Under the pieces are notes generated by a model. That model was given only the letters and a program-made list of their open reading frames with translations. It was not told the DNA's origin and did not search any database. DNA of 64,000 nucleotides, from NCBI GenBank assembly GCA_052093225.1, contig JBQDDG010000008.1, forward strand, positions 1 to 64,000, read 5' to 3'. Below, piece after piece: positions 24,973 through 33,217 of this stretch. The position numbers and the translations under genes are program-made. Within the stretch, counting starts at the first letter, position 1, and each line of letters starts with the position of its first letter. This stretch comes from JB111 sp052093225 (GTDB taxonomy: Bacteria; Actinomycetota; Actinomycetes; Actinomycetales; Actinomycetaceae).

Positions 24973-25164
24973 CGGCCCTCCCGCGGAGCCCGACGGCGGC
25001 CCTCCCGCGGGGCACGACGACGGCCATCCCGCGGGGCACGACGACGGCCATCCCGCGGGGCACGACGACGGCCATCCCGCGGGGCACGACGGCGGCCCTC
25101 CCGCGGGGCACGACGACGGCCATCCCGCGGGGTGCGGCGTCGGCCCTGTCGCGGGTCCCGACGG
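24973..25164. repeat. 24-bp tandem minisatellite, eight units
   Basis: Units of the form CGGCCATCCCGCGGGGCACG + ACGA run head to tail. Six central units (24997-25140) are nearly identical, the two edge units diverged. Read on the plus strand a unit gives the eight residues GHDDGHPA. The multiple of three leaves every frame open, but no start with a ribosome site fits a gene. Confidence 0.85.
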
Positions 25165-25276
25165 CGGTGCTCGCGCCGGGAAGGAGCTCACCCCGGGAGG
25201 CGCGCGACCTGCCGCCCGAGGGCATTGCCACCACTCCGCACGGCACGGCGATGTGTCGTCGGCGGCTGCATCAACT

Positions 25277-25282
25277 TACAGT
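25277..25282 (+). promoter_or_regulatory. -10 box of the 25290 tetR gene, leaderless
   Basis: TACAGT ends 7 nt before ATG 25290. No Shine-Dalgarno sequence is present. Confidence 0.5.
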
Positions 25283-25289
25283 GTGTGGC

Positions 25290-25937
25290 ATGCCTAGACA
25301 GCGCACGTACGACGACTCCCTGCGGGACCGGCTGGTGGACGATGCTGCGCAGGTGATCGCCGACCACGGCGTCCAGGCGCTGTCCGTCCGTGACGTGGCG
25401 ATGCGCGCCGGCACGACGACGAACGCGATCTACACGTTCTTCGGCAGCCGCGGCTCGCTCATCGAGGAGGTCGTGGCCAAGGCGGACCTGTCGTTCGTCA
25501 AGGCGCACCGGGAGGCGGCCGGCGACGGCTCGGACCTCCTCGACCTCTACAAGATCGGCAAGGCGTACGTCATGTGGGCGCTGGAGTACCCCACGATGTA
25601 CGTCATCCTCACCGACCGCTCCCACGCGCGGCGCGTGCCCCCGCCGTGGGCGCCGCACATCGAGCACGGGGCGTCCGAGGACGGTGCGCCGCTCGTCCAT
25701 TCGGTCGACCTGCTCATGGAGCGGGGGATCCTCGGCAAGGCCGACCCGGTGCTCGTGAGCACCTACCTGTGGGCCGGGGTGCACGGGTACATCGAGGTCC
25801 TGCGCATGCTCGACGGCCAGGAGCCGGAGGGCTACGACCTGGTGGAGTACCTGCACGCCCTCATCACGCCCTGGGTGGCCCGCAACGGCAAGGGCGAGCC
25901 GGTCATCGACCTGGACGCGACCTACCTGAACAACTGA
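25290..25937 (+). CDS. TetR-family regulator
   Basis: A 215-residue regulator with an N-terminal HTH (VIADHGVQALSVRDVAMRAGTTTNAIYTFFGSRGSLIEEV) and a TetR_C-type helical domain including ALEYPTMYVILTDR. The ligand and targets are unknown. The start is backed by TACAGT at 7 nt. It converges on the ZIP transporter gene. A minisatellite sits directly upstream, so copy-number change could alter its promoter surroundings. Confidence 0.8.
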   Translation: MPRQRTYDDSLRDRLVDDAAQVIADHGVQALSVRDVAMRAGTTTNAIYTFFGSRGSLIEEVVAKADLSFVKAHREAAGDGSDLLDLYKIGKAYVMWALEYPTMYVILTDRSHARRVPPPWAPHIEHGASEDGAPLVHSVDLLMERGILGKADPVLVSTYLWAGVHGYIEVLRMLDGQEPEGYDLVEYLHALITPWVARNGKGEPVIDLDATYLNN

Positions 25938-25948
25938 GCACCACCGCT

Positions 25949-25979
25949 GGCCGGGCCTCCTCGCGAGGGGTGCCCGGCC
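25949..25979. terminator. hairpin between tetR and zupT
   Basis: GGCCGGGC / GCCCGGCC (8 bp) enclose the palindrome CCTCGCGAGG. It lies between convergent genes and can serve both. The right arm is part of the 30-bp duplication. Confidence 0.5.
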
Positions 25980-26021
25980 GGCGGTCCGTCACGCGAGGGG
26001 TGCCCGGCCGGCGGTCCGTCA
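25962..26021. repeat. perfect 30-bp tandem duplication
   Basis: Two identical 30-mers beginning CGCGAGGGGTGCCCGGCCGG, at 25962-25991 and 25992-26021. The second copy supplies the stop codon of the ZIP gene. Confidence 0.85.
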
Positions 26022-26819
26022 GAGGAACAGCAGGAGGCTGAGTGCCATGACGGCCATGCCGCCGAGGAGTCCGTAGACGGACCAGTGGTGGTGTCCGTAC
26101 GCCTCGGCCGTCGGCAGCAGCTCGTCGAGCGAGATGAAGACCATCACCCCGGCGACGGCGGCCAGCACCACGCCCATGACGACCGGCGTGAGGAACGGGG
26201 CGAGCACCGCGAAGCCGAGGAGGGCCCCGGCGGGCTCGGCGAGGCCGGCGAGGAACGCCCACCGCACCGCCTTGGCCCGCGAGCCGGTCGCCCGGCGGAC
26301 GGGCACCGCGACCGCGATCCCCTCGGGGACGTTGTGGATGGCGATCGCCGCGGCCACGGGGATGCCCACCTCCGGCTGCTCGAGGGCGGTGACGAACGTG
26401 GCGAAGCCCTCGGGGAAGTTGTGCAGCCCGATCGCCACCGCCGTGACCGTCCCCATGCGCAGGAGCGCCCTCGCCTCCCGGTCGGCGTCGGCGGCGTCCG
26501 TCGCGGGCACCTCGTGCGGGTTGGCGGCGCCGGGCACGAGCCGGTCGATGACGGCGATGACCGCGACCCCCCCGAAGAACCCCGCCGCGGTCAGCCACGG
26601 CGCGCGGCCCTCGCCGACCGACTCGCCGATCTGGCGCAGGGCCTCGGGGAACAGCTCGACGAACGACACGTAGATCATCACGCCGGCGGAGAAGCCGAGC
26701 GCACCGGAGAGGAAGCGGTCGCTGACGGCGTGCCGGGAGAGCGCGACGAGGGCGCCGAGGGTGGTGGCGAGGCCGGCACCGAGCGTGAGCAGGAACGCGA
26801 GCACGGCTCCCTCGGGCAC
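26019..26819 (-). CDS. zupT: ZIP-family divalent metal transporter
   Basis: A 266-residue, eight-TM importer of zinc and possibly iron or manganese. TM4 has GLHNFPEGFATF and TM5 IHNVPEGIAVAV, the paired HNxPEG metal-site motifs of ZupT. A short His/Asp-containing loop and HHHW near the end add metal ligands. GTG 26819 has a GGAGGTGT site. The stop lies inside a tandem duplication shared with the gap. Confidence 0.9.
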   Translation of the reverse strand: MPEGAVLAFLLTLGAGLATTLGALVALSRHAVSDRFLSGALGFSAGVMIYVSFVELFPEALRQIGESVGEGRAPWLTAAGFFGGVAVIAVIDRLVPGAANPHEVPATDAADADREARALLRMGTVTAVAIGLHNFPEGFATFVTALEQPEVGIPVAAAIAIHNVPEGIAVAVPVRRATGSRAKAVRWAFLAGLAEPAGALLGFAVLAPFLTPVVMGVVLAAVAGVMVFISLDELLPTAEAYGHHHWSVYGLLGGMAVMALSLLLFL

Positions 26820-27011
26820 GGCACACCTCCGTCTCGTCGCCTCGTCCGTGTGGCGGGCCGCGGTGCTCGTGGGGACCGGTCGGCGTCGCCGGGGCCAGGT
26901 TAGGCGCCCCCGGGGCGGACGCTCGCCACCGGCCCGGTCGGGGCGTCGCCCCGGGGCCAGGCGCGGCTACGCTCGGGGAAGCAGACCCGGCCGATCGAGG
27001 AGCATCCCCGC

Positions 27012-27428
27012 ATGTCCTACGACAACCCGTACGCGAACCACGCAGCCCAGGACGGATCCGGTGACGTGCGGCCGAGCTCGGACGAGCGCACGTTCGCGAT
27101 CATCGCCCACCTGTCCGCCCTGGCCGCGATCCTCCTCTCGGTCGGCTGGCTGACCTTCGTCGGCCCGCTCATCGTCTGGTTCGTCCTGCGTGACCGCGGC
27201 CCGCTGGTGCGTGCGGCGTCAGCCGGTGCCTTCAACTTCGCGATCGGCATCACGATCATGGGCATCGCGGCCTGGATCTGCTTCTTCACCATCATCCTCA
27301 TCCCGGTCGCGATCATCGTGTGGATCGTCGCGTTCGTCGTCCAGGTGTGGTGCTCGATCCGGGGTGCGCTCGCGGCCTCGCGCGGCGAGGTCTACCGCTA
27401 CCCGTTCCAGGTGCGCATCCTCGGCTGA
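27012..27428 (+). CDS. DUF4870 family membrane protein
   Basis: A 138-residue protein with the DUF4870 pattern: an N-terminal soluble tail, ERTFAIIAHLSALAAIL (TM1), PLIVWFVLRDRGPLVRAASAGAFNFAIGI and two more helices. The function is unknown. GAGGAGCAT precedes the ATG. A TACGCT box lies about 30 bases upstream. Confidence 0.85.
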   Translation: MSYDNPYANHAAQDGSGDVRPSSDERTFAIIAHLSALAAILLSVGWLTFVGPLIVWFVLRDRGPLVRAASAGAFNFAIGITIMGIAAWICFFTIILIPVAIIVWIVAFVVQVWCSIRGALAASRGEVYRYPFQVRILG

Positions 27429-27748
27429 CGCGCCCTCCGCCGTCGTTCCGGCCTGTCGACGGCGGACGGTCGCCCGCCGCAGGCCCGCCCGACGGCGCCC
27501 CCGCCACCCGCTCCTCGCCCATGTCCGCGCGGCGCGCCGTGTGTCCGGCGTGTGTCGAGCGATGTTCGCCCACGTCACGGCCGTCACGATGCGGTAACGA
27601 ATGAACCTCGGATGTCCGCGGGGTTGACGCACTCCTGCTCGTACATGGTTACAGTTCGCCTCAACCGTGACGAACAACGACCGTTCGGACGGACAGACGG
27701 CTGGTAACGACCGCCCCCGCGGGCTTTGCCACCACCCTGAGGAGGAAC
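27429..27748. other. leader region of the peptide ABC operon
   Basis: 320 bases without a gene. TTGACG (27624-27629) and TACAGT (27650-27655) are the best promoter match, but 20 bases apart, which is long. GAGGAGGA at 27740-27747 is the ribosome site of the lipoprotein gene. Confidence 0.45.
27624..27655 (+). promoter_or_regulatory. candidate promoter of the peptide transporter operon
   Basis: TTGACG and TACAGT with a 20-base spacer, in an AT-richer patch. The leader would be about 87 nt. The spacing is longer than ideal, so the call is tentative. Confidence 0.35.
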
Positions 27749-29671
27749 ATGAAGATCCGGCGCATCACCGGGCTTGTCGCGGCCTCCGCGGCAACGGCCC
27801 TGGTCCTCGCGGCGTGCTCACCGTCCGAGGACGGCGACGACGACGCGAACGGCGACGACACCACGAACGAGGAGGCCGGTTCCGACGACGGCGGCGACTC
27901 GGGTGAGGGCGGCGGCGACGCCGAGGGCCTCAACGAGTCCACGCAGGTCAACGTCGGTTGGAACCAGGCGTTCTACGAGTACAACGACAGCTCGGCCACC
28001 GGCAACGCCACGGCCAACGCCAACATCACGTACCACACCCGCCAGGAGTTCTTCTACTACGACGAGAACCTCGCGCTGGTCCCGAACGAGGAGTACGGCA
28101 GCGCCGAGGTCACCTCCGAGGACCCGCTGGTCATCGAGTACACGGTCAACGAGGGCCAGACGTGGTCCGACGGCACGCCCGTCACCGCCGTCGACACGCT
28201 GCTCGAGTGGGCCGCGACCTCCGCGCACTTCAACACGGCCGAGGTCGAGCTCGACGAGGAGGGCATCGCCAACGAGGAGGAGCTCGAGGGCCAGGTCGCC
28301 TTCTCCGGCACCTCGCCGACGGTCGGCTACATCTCCGAGGTCCCCGAGATCTCCGAGGACCTCATGACGCTGACGGTCACCTACGACCGTCCGTTCTCCG
28401 ACTGGCAGACGAACCTGCAGCCCGGCGTGCCCGCGCACGTCGTCGCGCAGCACGCGCTCGACATCGAGGACCCGCAGGAGGCGCTCGACGAGGTCGTGCG
28501 CGTGATCCAGGAGGGCGACACCGAGGCGCTGTCCGCGATGTCCGAGTTCTGGAACACCGGGTTCGCCTTCTCCGACACCCTCGGTGACGACCCGTCGATC
28601 TACCTCGCCAACGGCCCCTACGTCCTCTCCGAGCTCAACGGCGAGGAGTACGTGACCCTCGAGCGCAACGAGGAGTACAGCGGTGAGCGCGAGGCGCCGT
28701 TCGACCTCCTGACGATCCGGTTCAACAACGACCCGGGCGCGCAGGTGACGGCGCTCCAGAACGAGGAGATCGCCCTCATGTCGCCGCAGGCGACGGCCGA
28801 CCTCCTCACCACCATCGAGGGACTCGGTGAGCCGTACGAGTACACGCAGGCGGACACCGCCACGTACGAGCACATCGACTTCATCATGAACAACGGTGGC
28901 CCGTTCGACGCCGCGGCCTACGACGGCGACGAGGAGACGGCGCGCATGGTGCGCGAGGCGTTCATGCGACTCATCCCGCGTCAGCAGATCCTCGACTCGC
29001 TCATCATCCCGCTCAACCCCGAGGCCGTCGTGCGTGACTCGTACACGCAGGTCCCGGGCAGCCCGGGCTACGAGGTCGTCACCGAGTCCAACGGGCTCGC
29101 CGGCGAGTTCCTCGAGGCGGACGCCGAGGCGGCCGGCGCGCTCCTCGACGAGGCCGGTGTGGAGACGCCGATCGACGTCCGTGTGATGTACGACAGCACG
29201 AACACGCGTCGTTCGCAGACGATCGAGCTCCTCGCGGCGACCCTCGACGAGAGCGGCCTGTTCACGCTCAACGACGTCGGTTCCGCCGACTGGGGCACCC
29301 TGCTGTCCGACTCGTCGCTGTACGACGCGTCGCTCTTCGGCTGGCAGTCCACCTCGACCGCGGTCTCGGATTCGCAGGCGAACTTCGTCGAGGGCGGCAT
29401 CAACAACTTCGGCGGGTACGCCAACGCCGAGGTCGCCGACCTCTACGACCAGCTGTCGACCGAGACGGACGAGCAGGCGCAGTACGAGCTCATGGCACAG
29501 ATCGAGGCCCAGCTCGTCGAGGACGCCTTCGGGATCACGCTGTACCAGCACCCGGGTGTCACGGCCTGGAACTCCGACGTGGTCTCGGGCATCGCACCGA
29601 TCACCATCTCGCCGACCATCTTCTGGAACTTCTGGGAGTGGACGCCGGGTTCGGCGGCGGCGGCGAACTGA
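27749..29671 (+). CDS. ABC transporter substrate-binding lipoprotein, family 5
   Basis: A 640-residue exported lipoprotein. The signal peptide ends in the lipobox LAAC (Cys 22), followed by a long acidic linker rich in Asp/Gly/Glu, then an SBP_bac_5 fold for peptides or similar solutes (YTVNEGQTWSDGTPVTAVDTL; FMRLIPRQQILDSLI; WEWTPG at the end). It is anchored outside the cell and delivers cargo to the permeases that follow. A perfect hairpin separates it from them. A strong GAGGAGGA site fixes the start. Confidence 0.9.
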   Translation: MKIRRITGLVAASAATALVLAACSPSEDGDDDANGDDTTNEEAGSDDGGDSGEGGGDAEGLNESTQVNVGWNQAFYEYNDSSATGNATANANITYHTRQEFFYYDENLALVPNEEYGSAEVTSEDPLVIEYTVNEGQTWSDGTPVTAVDTLLEWAATSAHFNTAEVELDEEGIANEEELEGQVAFSGTSPTVGYISEVPEISEDLMTLTVTYDRPFSDWQTNLQPGVPAHVVAQHALDIEDPQEALDEVVRVIQEGDTEALSAMSEFWNTGFAFSDTLGDDPSIYLANGPYVLSELNGEEYVTLERNEEYSGEREAPFDLLTIRFNNDPGAQVTALQNEEIALMSPQATADLLTTIEGLGEPYEYTQADTATYEHIDFIMNNGGPFDAAAYDGDEETARMVREAFMRLIPRQQILDSLIIPLNPEAVVRDSYTQVPGSPGYEVVTESNGLAGEFLEADAEAAGALLDEAGVETPIDVRVMYDSTNTRRSQTIELLAATLDESGLFTLNDVGSADWGTLLSDSSLYDASLFGWQSTSTAVSDSQANFVEGGINNFGGYANAEVADLYDQLSTETDEQAQYELMAQIEAQLVEDAFGITLYQHPGVTAWNSDVVSGIAPITISPTIFWNFWEWTPGSAAAAN

Positions 29672-29709
29672 CCGTCCCGTAGGGGGCCAGAGCCTCCACG
29701 GACACGATC

Positions 29710-29740
29710 GAGGCGCCGGGACCACCGGTCCCGGCGCCTC
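29710..29740 (+). terminator. hairpin between binding-protein and permease genes
   Basis: GAGGCGCCGGGACC / GGTCCCGGCGCCTC is a perfect 14-bp stem with a 3-nt loop and a weak T-containing tail. As a partial terminator it would raise binding protein over permease, common in ABC operons. Confidence 0.7.
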
Positions 29741-29806
29741 GGCGTGTCTTTCCGCAGCAGGCGGGTACTGTGGCCCGCCAGTCACTAGTCGACAAGGTCA
29801 GGCTCG

Positions 29807-31351
29807 ATGATCCGATTCCTCATCAGGCGCTTGCTCACGGCGTTCGTCGTGCTGCTCGTGTCGAGCGTCCTCATGTACGGGATGCTCAGCATCTCGATCG
29901 ACCCGTTCCAGGACCTGCGCGGCCTCACGCTGCCCCAGGCGCAGATCGAGCAGATGATCCAGGACCGGATCGACCTGCTCGAGCTCGACGACCCCTGGTA
30001 CGTGCGGTACTGGGGCTGGCTGACGGGCGTCCTCCAGGGCGATCTCGGCGTCGGCTGGCGCTCGGGCCGCCCGGTCTCGGACCTCATGGGCAACGCGTTC
30101 GTCGACACCCTGCAGCTGGTCAGCGCGGCGACGTTCCTCGCGATCGTCCTCGGCGTCTCGGTCGGCATCGTCTCGGCCCTGCGCCAGTACACGACCTTCG
30201 ACTACCTCATCACCCTCGTCTCGTTCGTCCTGTTCTCGCTGCCCTCGTTCTGGGTGGCGGTGCTGCTCAAGCAGGGCGGCGCGATCTGGTTCAACTCCTT
30301 CCTCGGCGCGCCACAGCTCTCCTACACGACGATCGCGATCATCGGCGTCGTCTCCGGACTGCTCTGGTCGCTGGCGATCGGCGGTTCCTGGCGCAGGCGC
30401 CTCGTGGTCGGCGCGGCGGGCTTCGCCGCGGCCTTCGGGATGTTCGCCTACCTGCAGGAGAGCGGCTGGTGGACAGAGCCGCACGTCTCGGGCGGCCTCC
30501 TGCTCGTGCTCTCGCTCGCCGTCGCGCTCGGCATCACGGTCCTCACCACGGGCATCTCGAAGGAGAGCTGGCGCGCCGTCGCCACGGGCCTGACCACGGT
30601 CGCCCTGTTCATGCTGGCCTACCAGTGGGTGACGTACGGGCTCCTCGTCGACATGACCGACGGGATGACGTGGGGGAAGATCGCGCTGTTCATCCTGGCC
30701 GCGGCCGTCGTCGGCTGGCTCGTCGGCGTGGCGTTCCGCGGTCCTGACTGGGGCCAGTCGGCACGGATCGGTGCGCTCACCGGCGGCATCATCATGGTGT
30801 TCTTCGTCATCGACCGCGCCATGCGGGCGTGGCCCGCCTACTTCGGCTCGAACGCGATCAGCGGGCGTCCGATCGCGACGACCGGTTCCGTCACGCCGAA
30901 CCTCGGCGGCAACTTCTGGATCGGCGCGCTCGACACCTACACGCACCTCATCCTGCCGACGCTCGTCCTCATGCTCATCTCGTTCGCCCAGTACACGCGC
31001 TACTCGCGCGGCTCGATGCTCGAGGTGCTGGGGCAGGACTACATGCGCACGGCGCGTGCCAAGGGGCTCACCGAGCGGACCGTGATCATGCGTCACGGCT
31101 TCCGCAACACGCTGATCCCGCTCGCCACGATCGCGCCGGTCGACGTCATCACCATGGTCGGTGGCGCGATCATCACCGAGCAGATCTTCGGCCGGCCCGG
31201 CATGGGGCAGCTCTTCCTCAGGTCCCTCAACGAGGCGGAGATGGACCCGCTGATGGCCTACGTGCTGCTCATCGCCGCGCTCGCCGTCCTTGCCAACCTC
31301 GTCGCTGACATGTTGTACGCGGCGCTCGACCCACGGATCAGGCTGAGCTGA
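29807..31351 (+). CDS. ABC transporter permease, DppB-like, extended
   Basis: A 514-residue inner-membrane permease of the DppB/OppB type. It opens with the usual IRFLIRRLLTAFVVLLVSS and ends with the permease core (YTRYSRGSMLEVLGQDYMRTARAKGL as the EAA loop, then FRNTLIPLATI). Relatives are about 310-340 residues; here an extra block of about 170 residues with several more hydrophobic helices (about 170-340) is inserted before the core. Its stop overlaps the next ATG by one base. The start lacks a strong ribosome site. Confidence 0.88.
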   Translation: MIRFLIRRLLTAFVVLLVSSVLMYGMLSISIDPFQDLRGLTLPQAQIEQMIQDRIDLLELDDPWYVRYWGWLTGVLQGDLGVGWRSGRPVSDLMGNAFVDTLQLVSAATFLAIVLGVSVGIVSALRQYTTFDYLITLVSFVLFSLPSFWVAVLLKQGGAIWFNSFLGAPQLSYTTIAIIGVVSGLLWSLAIGGSWRRRLVVGAAGFAAAFGMFAYLQESGWWTEPHVSGGLLLVLSLAVALGITVLTTGISKESWRAVATGLTTVALFMLAYQWVTYGLLVDMTDGMTWGKIALFILAAAVVGWLVGVAFRGPDWGQSARIGALTGGIIMVFFVIDRAMRAWPAYFGSNAISGRPIATTGSVTPNLGGNFWIGALDTYTHLILPTLVLMLISFAQYTRYSRGSMLEVLGQDYMRTARAKGLTERTVIMRHGFRNTLIPLATIAPVDVITMVGGAIITEQIFGRPGMGQLFLRSLNEAEMDPLMAYVLLIAALAVLANLVADMLYAALDPRIRLS

Positions 31352-32511
31352 TGTCACTCGAAAGTCCCGAGACACCCGTCGACGAGTCGCGCTCGTCCCG
31401 TGCGGAGAACGAGCTCGAGTTCCGTGAGGTCGCCGGCCTCACCCAGGGCCAGCTGGTCCGCCGCCGGTTCCTGCGGCACAAGGGCGCGATGGTCTCCCTC
31501 GTCCTGCTCGTCCTCGTGGCGCTCCTTGCCTTCACCTCCGTCGGCTTCGGGCCGATCCCCGGCTGGTGGGAGTGGGGCCCGCGCGACATCGACCCGGCGG
31601 GCCAGGTCAACCCCCAGGGCGCACCGACGATGGCGCTGTTCCCCGACGGCGGCGGGCTCGTCACCTTCGGGCCACACCCGTTCGGGCAGAACACGATCAA
31701 CCAGGACCTGTTCGCCCAGATCATGTACGGCATCCAGACGTCGCTGATCGTCATGTTCATCGTCGGCTTCGTGGCCGGCGTCATCGGCATCGTCGTCGGC
31801 GCCGTCGCCGGCTACTTCCGCGGCCTCGTCGACACGTTCCTCATGCGGCTGACCGACCTCTTCATCACGGTCCCGGTCATCGTCATCGGTGCGGTGCTCG
31901 GCAAGCTCATCTCGAACCCCAACACGATGGCCGACATCTACGACATCCCGATCCTGGGAACAGTCGTCGGCTGGATGTCGATGCCCGTGATGTTCGCCGT
32001 CGTCCTCGGCCTCGTCCTGTGGACGGGCATGGCGCGACTCGTGCGCGGGGAGTTCCTCGCGCTGCGCGAGCGCGAGTTCGTCGACGCCGCACGCGTGGCC
32101 GGCGCGTCGAACTTCCGCATCATCTTCAAGCACATCCTTCCCAACGCCATCGGCGTGGTCATCGTCAACGCGACCCTGCTCATGGCCTCGGCGGTGCTGC
32201 TCGAGACGTCGCTGGCCTACCTGGGCTTCGGCCTGTTCCCGCCGAACTACTCGCTCGGCTGGATCATCTCCGAGTACCAGGGCGCGTTCGCGACCCGCCC
32301 CTGGACGTTCTGGTGGCCGGGCATCTTCATCGTGCTCATCGCGCTGACGATCAATTTCATCGGTGACGGACTGCGCGACGCGTTCGACCCGCGTCAGCGC
32401 AAGGTGCCCTCGGGCCGCGTGATGCGCGCGCTGCGCCGCGCCGGGCGGCCCGCGTCCGCGACCGGCGGGGCCGCCCCGTCCGGGGCCGCGGCCACGGAGG
32501 GCACGCCGTGA
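31351..32511 (+). CDS. ABC transporter permease, DppC-like
   Basis: A 386-residue permease. After a cytosolic tail and TM1 (GAMVSLVLLVLVALLAF) comes the DppC core, with the EAA loop REFVDAARVAGASNFRIIFKHILPNA that docks the ATPase. The last 40 residues are Ala/Gly/Arg-rich. It is coupled to the upstream permease (TGATG) and pairs with it in the membrane. The next plus-strand gene, the ATPase, is 706 bases away, with an antisense gene in between. Confidence 0.92.
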   Translation: MSLESPETPVDESRSSRAENELEFREVAGLTQGQLVRRRFLRHKGAMVSLVLLVLVALLAFTSVGFGPIPGWWEWGPRDIDPAGQVNPQGAPTMALFPDGGGLVTFGPHPFGQNTINQDLFAQIMYGIQTSLIVMFIVGFVAGVIGIVVGAVAGYFRGLVDTFLMRLTDLFITVPVIVIGAVLGKLISNPNTMADIYDIPILGTVVGWMSMPVMFAVVLGLVLWTGMARLVRGEFLALREREFVDAARVAGASNFRIIFKHILPNAIGVVIVNATLLMASAVLLETSLAYLGFGLFPPNYSLGWIISEYQGAFATRPWTFWWPGIFIVLIALTINFIGDGLRDAFDPRQRKVPSGRVMRALRRAGRPASATGGAAPSGAAATEGTP

Positions 32512-32516
32512 CCCGC

Positions 32517-33146
32517 TCAGCCGAGCAGGAGGCCCGCGGTCACCAGCGCCGCGGCCGCCGCGCCGGTGCCGACGTGCCACCGGTGGGCCACCGGGGGCAC
32601 CGGGCCGTCGCGCAGGAAGCCGGCCGCGCGCAGGGCGTCCTGCCGCTCGGCCGCCAGCTCGGCGACCGTCGTCGCTGTGCCCCGCACCTTCTCCGTCCGG
32701 GCGCGGCCGTCGTCGTCGGAGGCCTCGGGTGCCGTCTGCCGGGCCCGGTCCGTCTCCGTCCCGTGCGCGTCACGGCCGAGGGCGCCGCGCACGCGGTCGC
32801 CGAGGCCGCCCGGGGAGCCCGCCGGCACGGCCCAGCTGCTGTAGCGGCCCTCGGCGGACGTCACGGTGAGGGACCAGCGGCTCTCCACGCCCGTGACGGC
32901 CGGCCACGGCACGTGGGTGTCGCGCAGGACGTCGTCGACGTCGATCCCGCCGTCGGAGACCCGCACGCAGGGCCGCCACCACAGCGCCCACAGGACCAGG
33001 GCGGCGAGCGCCACCCAGGCCAGGCGACCCACCAGCTTCTCGCCCCCGTCGAGCGCCATGCCCGCGGCGACGACCGCGCAGGCCACACAGCCCAGGACCG
33101 CGACCGCTCGCGACCAGCGGCTACGGACGACGTACGTGGGGCGCAT
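32517..33146 (-). CDS. membrane protein with PH-like domain, antisense inside the ABC operon
   Basis: A 209-residue protein. Two N-terminal TM helices (AVAVLGCVACAVVAAGMAL; LAWVALAALVLWALWW) are followed by a PH-like segment (VRVSDGGIDVDDVLRDTHVPWPAVTGVESRWSLTV), a charged linker and a C-terminal TM (GAAAAALVTAGLLLG). The function is unknown. Its end is 6 bases from the permease stop and its start 71 bases from the ATPase. GAGAAT lies 6 nt before the ATG, a relaxed leaderless layout. Confidence 0.65.
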   Translation of the reverse strand: MRPTYVVRSRWSRAVAVLGCVACAVVAAGMALDGGEKLVGRLAWVALAALVLWALWWRPCVRVSDGGIDVDDVLRDTHVPWPAVTGVESRWSLTVTSAEGRYSSWAVPAGSPGGLGDRVRGALGRDAHGTETDRARQTAPEASDDDGRARTEKVRGTATTVAELAAERQDALRAAGFLRDGPVPPVAHRWHVGTGAAAAALVTAGLLLG

Positions 33147-33217
33147 CCGCAGATTCTCGCACCCGGGCGCCGCACCGCGGCCCGAGGTGCCACCCGCACG
33201 ACCGAGAGGACCACGAC

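Larger units (their letters stand above)
24958..25289. other. gap filled by a minisatellite and the tetR promoter
   Basis: 332 bases. The first half is the 24-bp tandem repeat (24973-25164). All six frames stay open through it, which creates false open frames. The rest holds the -10 box of the next gene and nothing else recognised. Confidence 0.6.

Noticed and set aside
24973..25164. Possible CRISPR array
   Set aside because: Units are directly adjacent with no spacers, and no cas gene is nearby.
24935..25297. A 120-codon plus-strand frame with GHDDGHPA repeats
   Set aside because: The unit is 24 bp, so every frame stays open; it overlaps the previous gene by 23 bases, has no ribosome site and no family.
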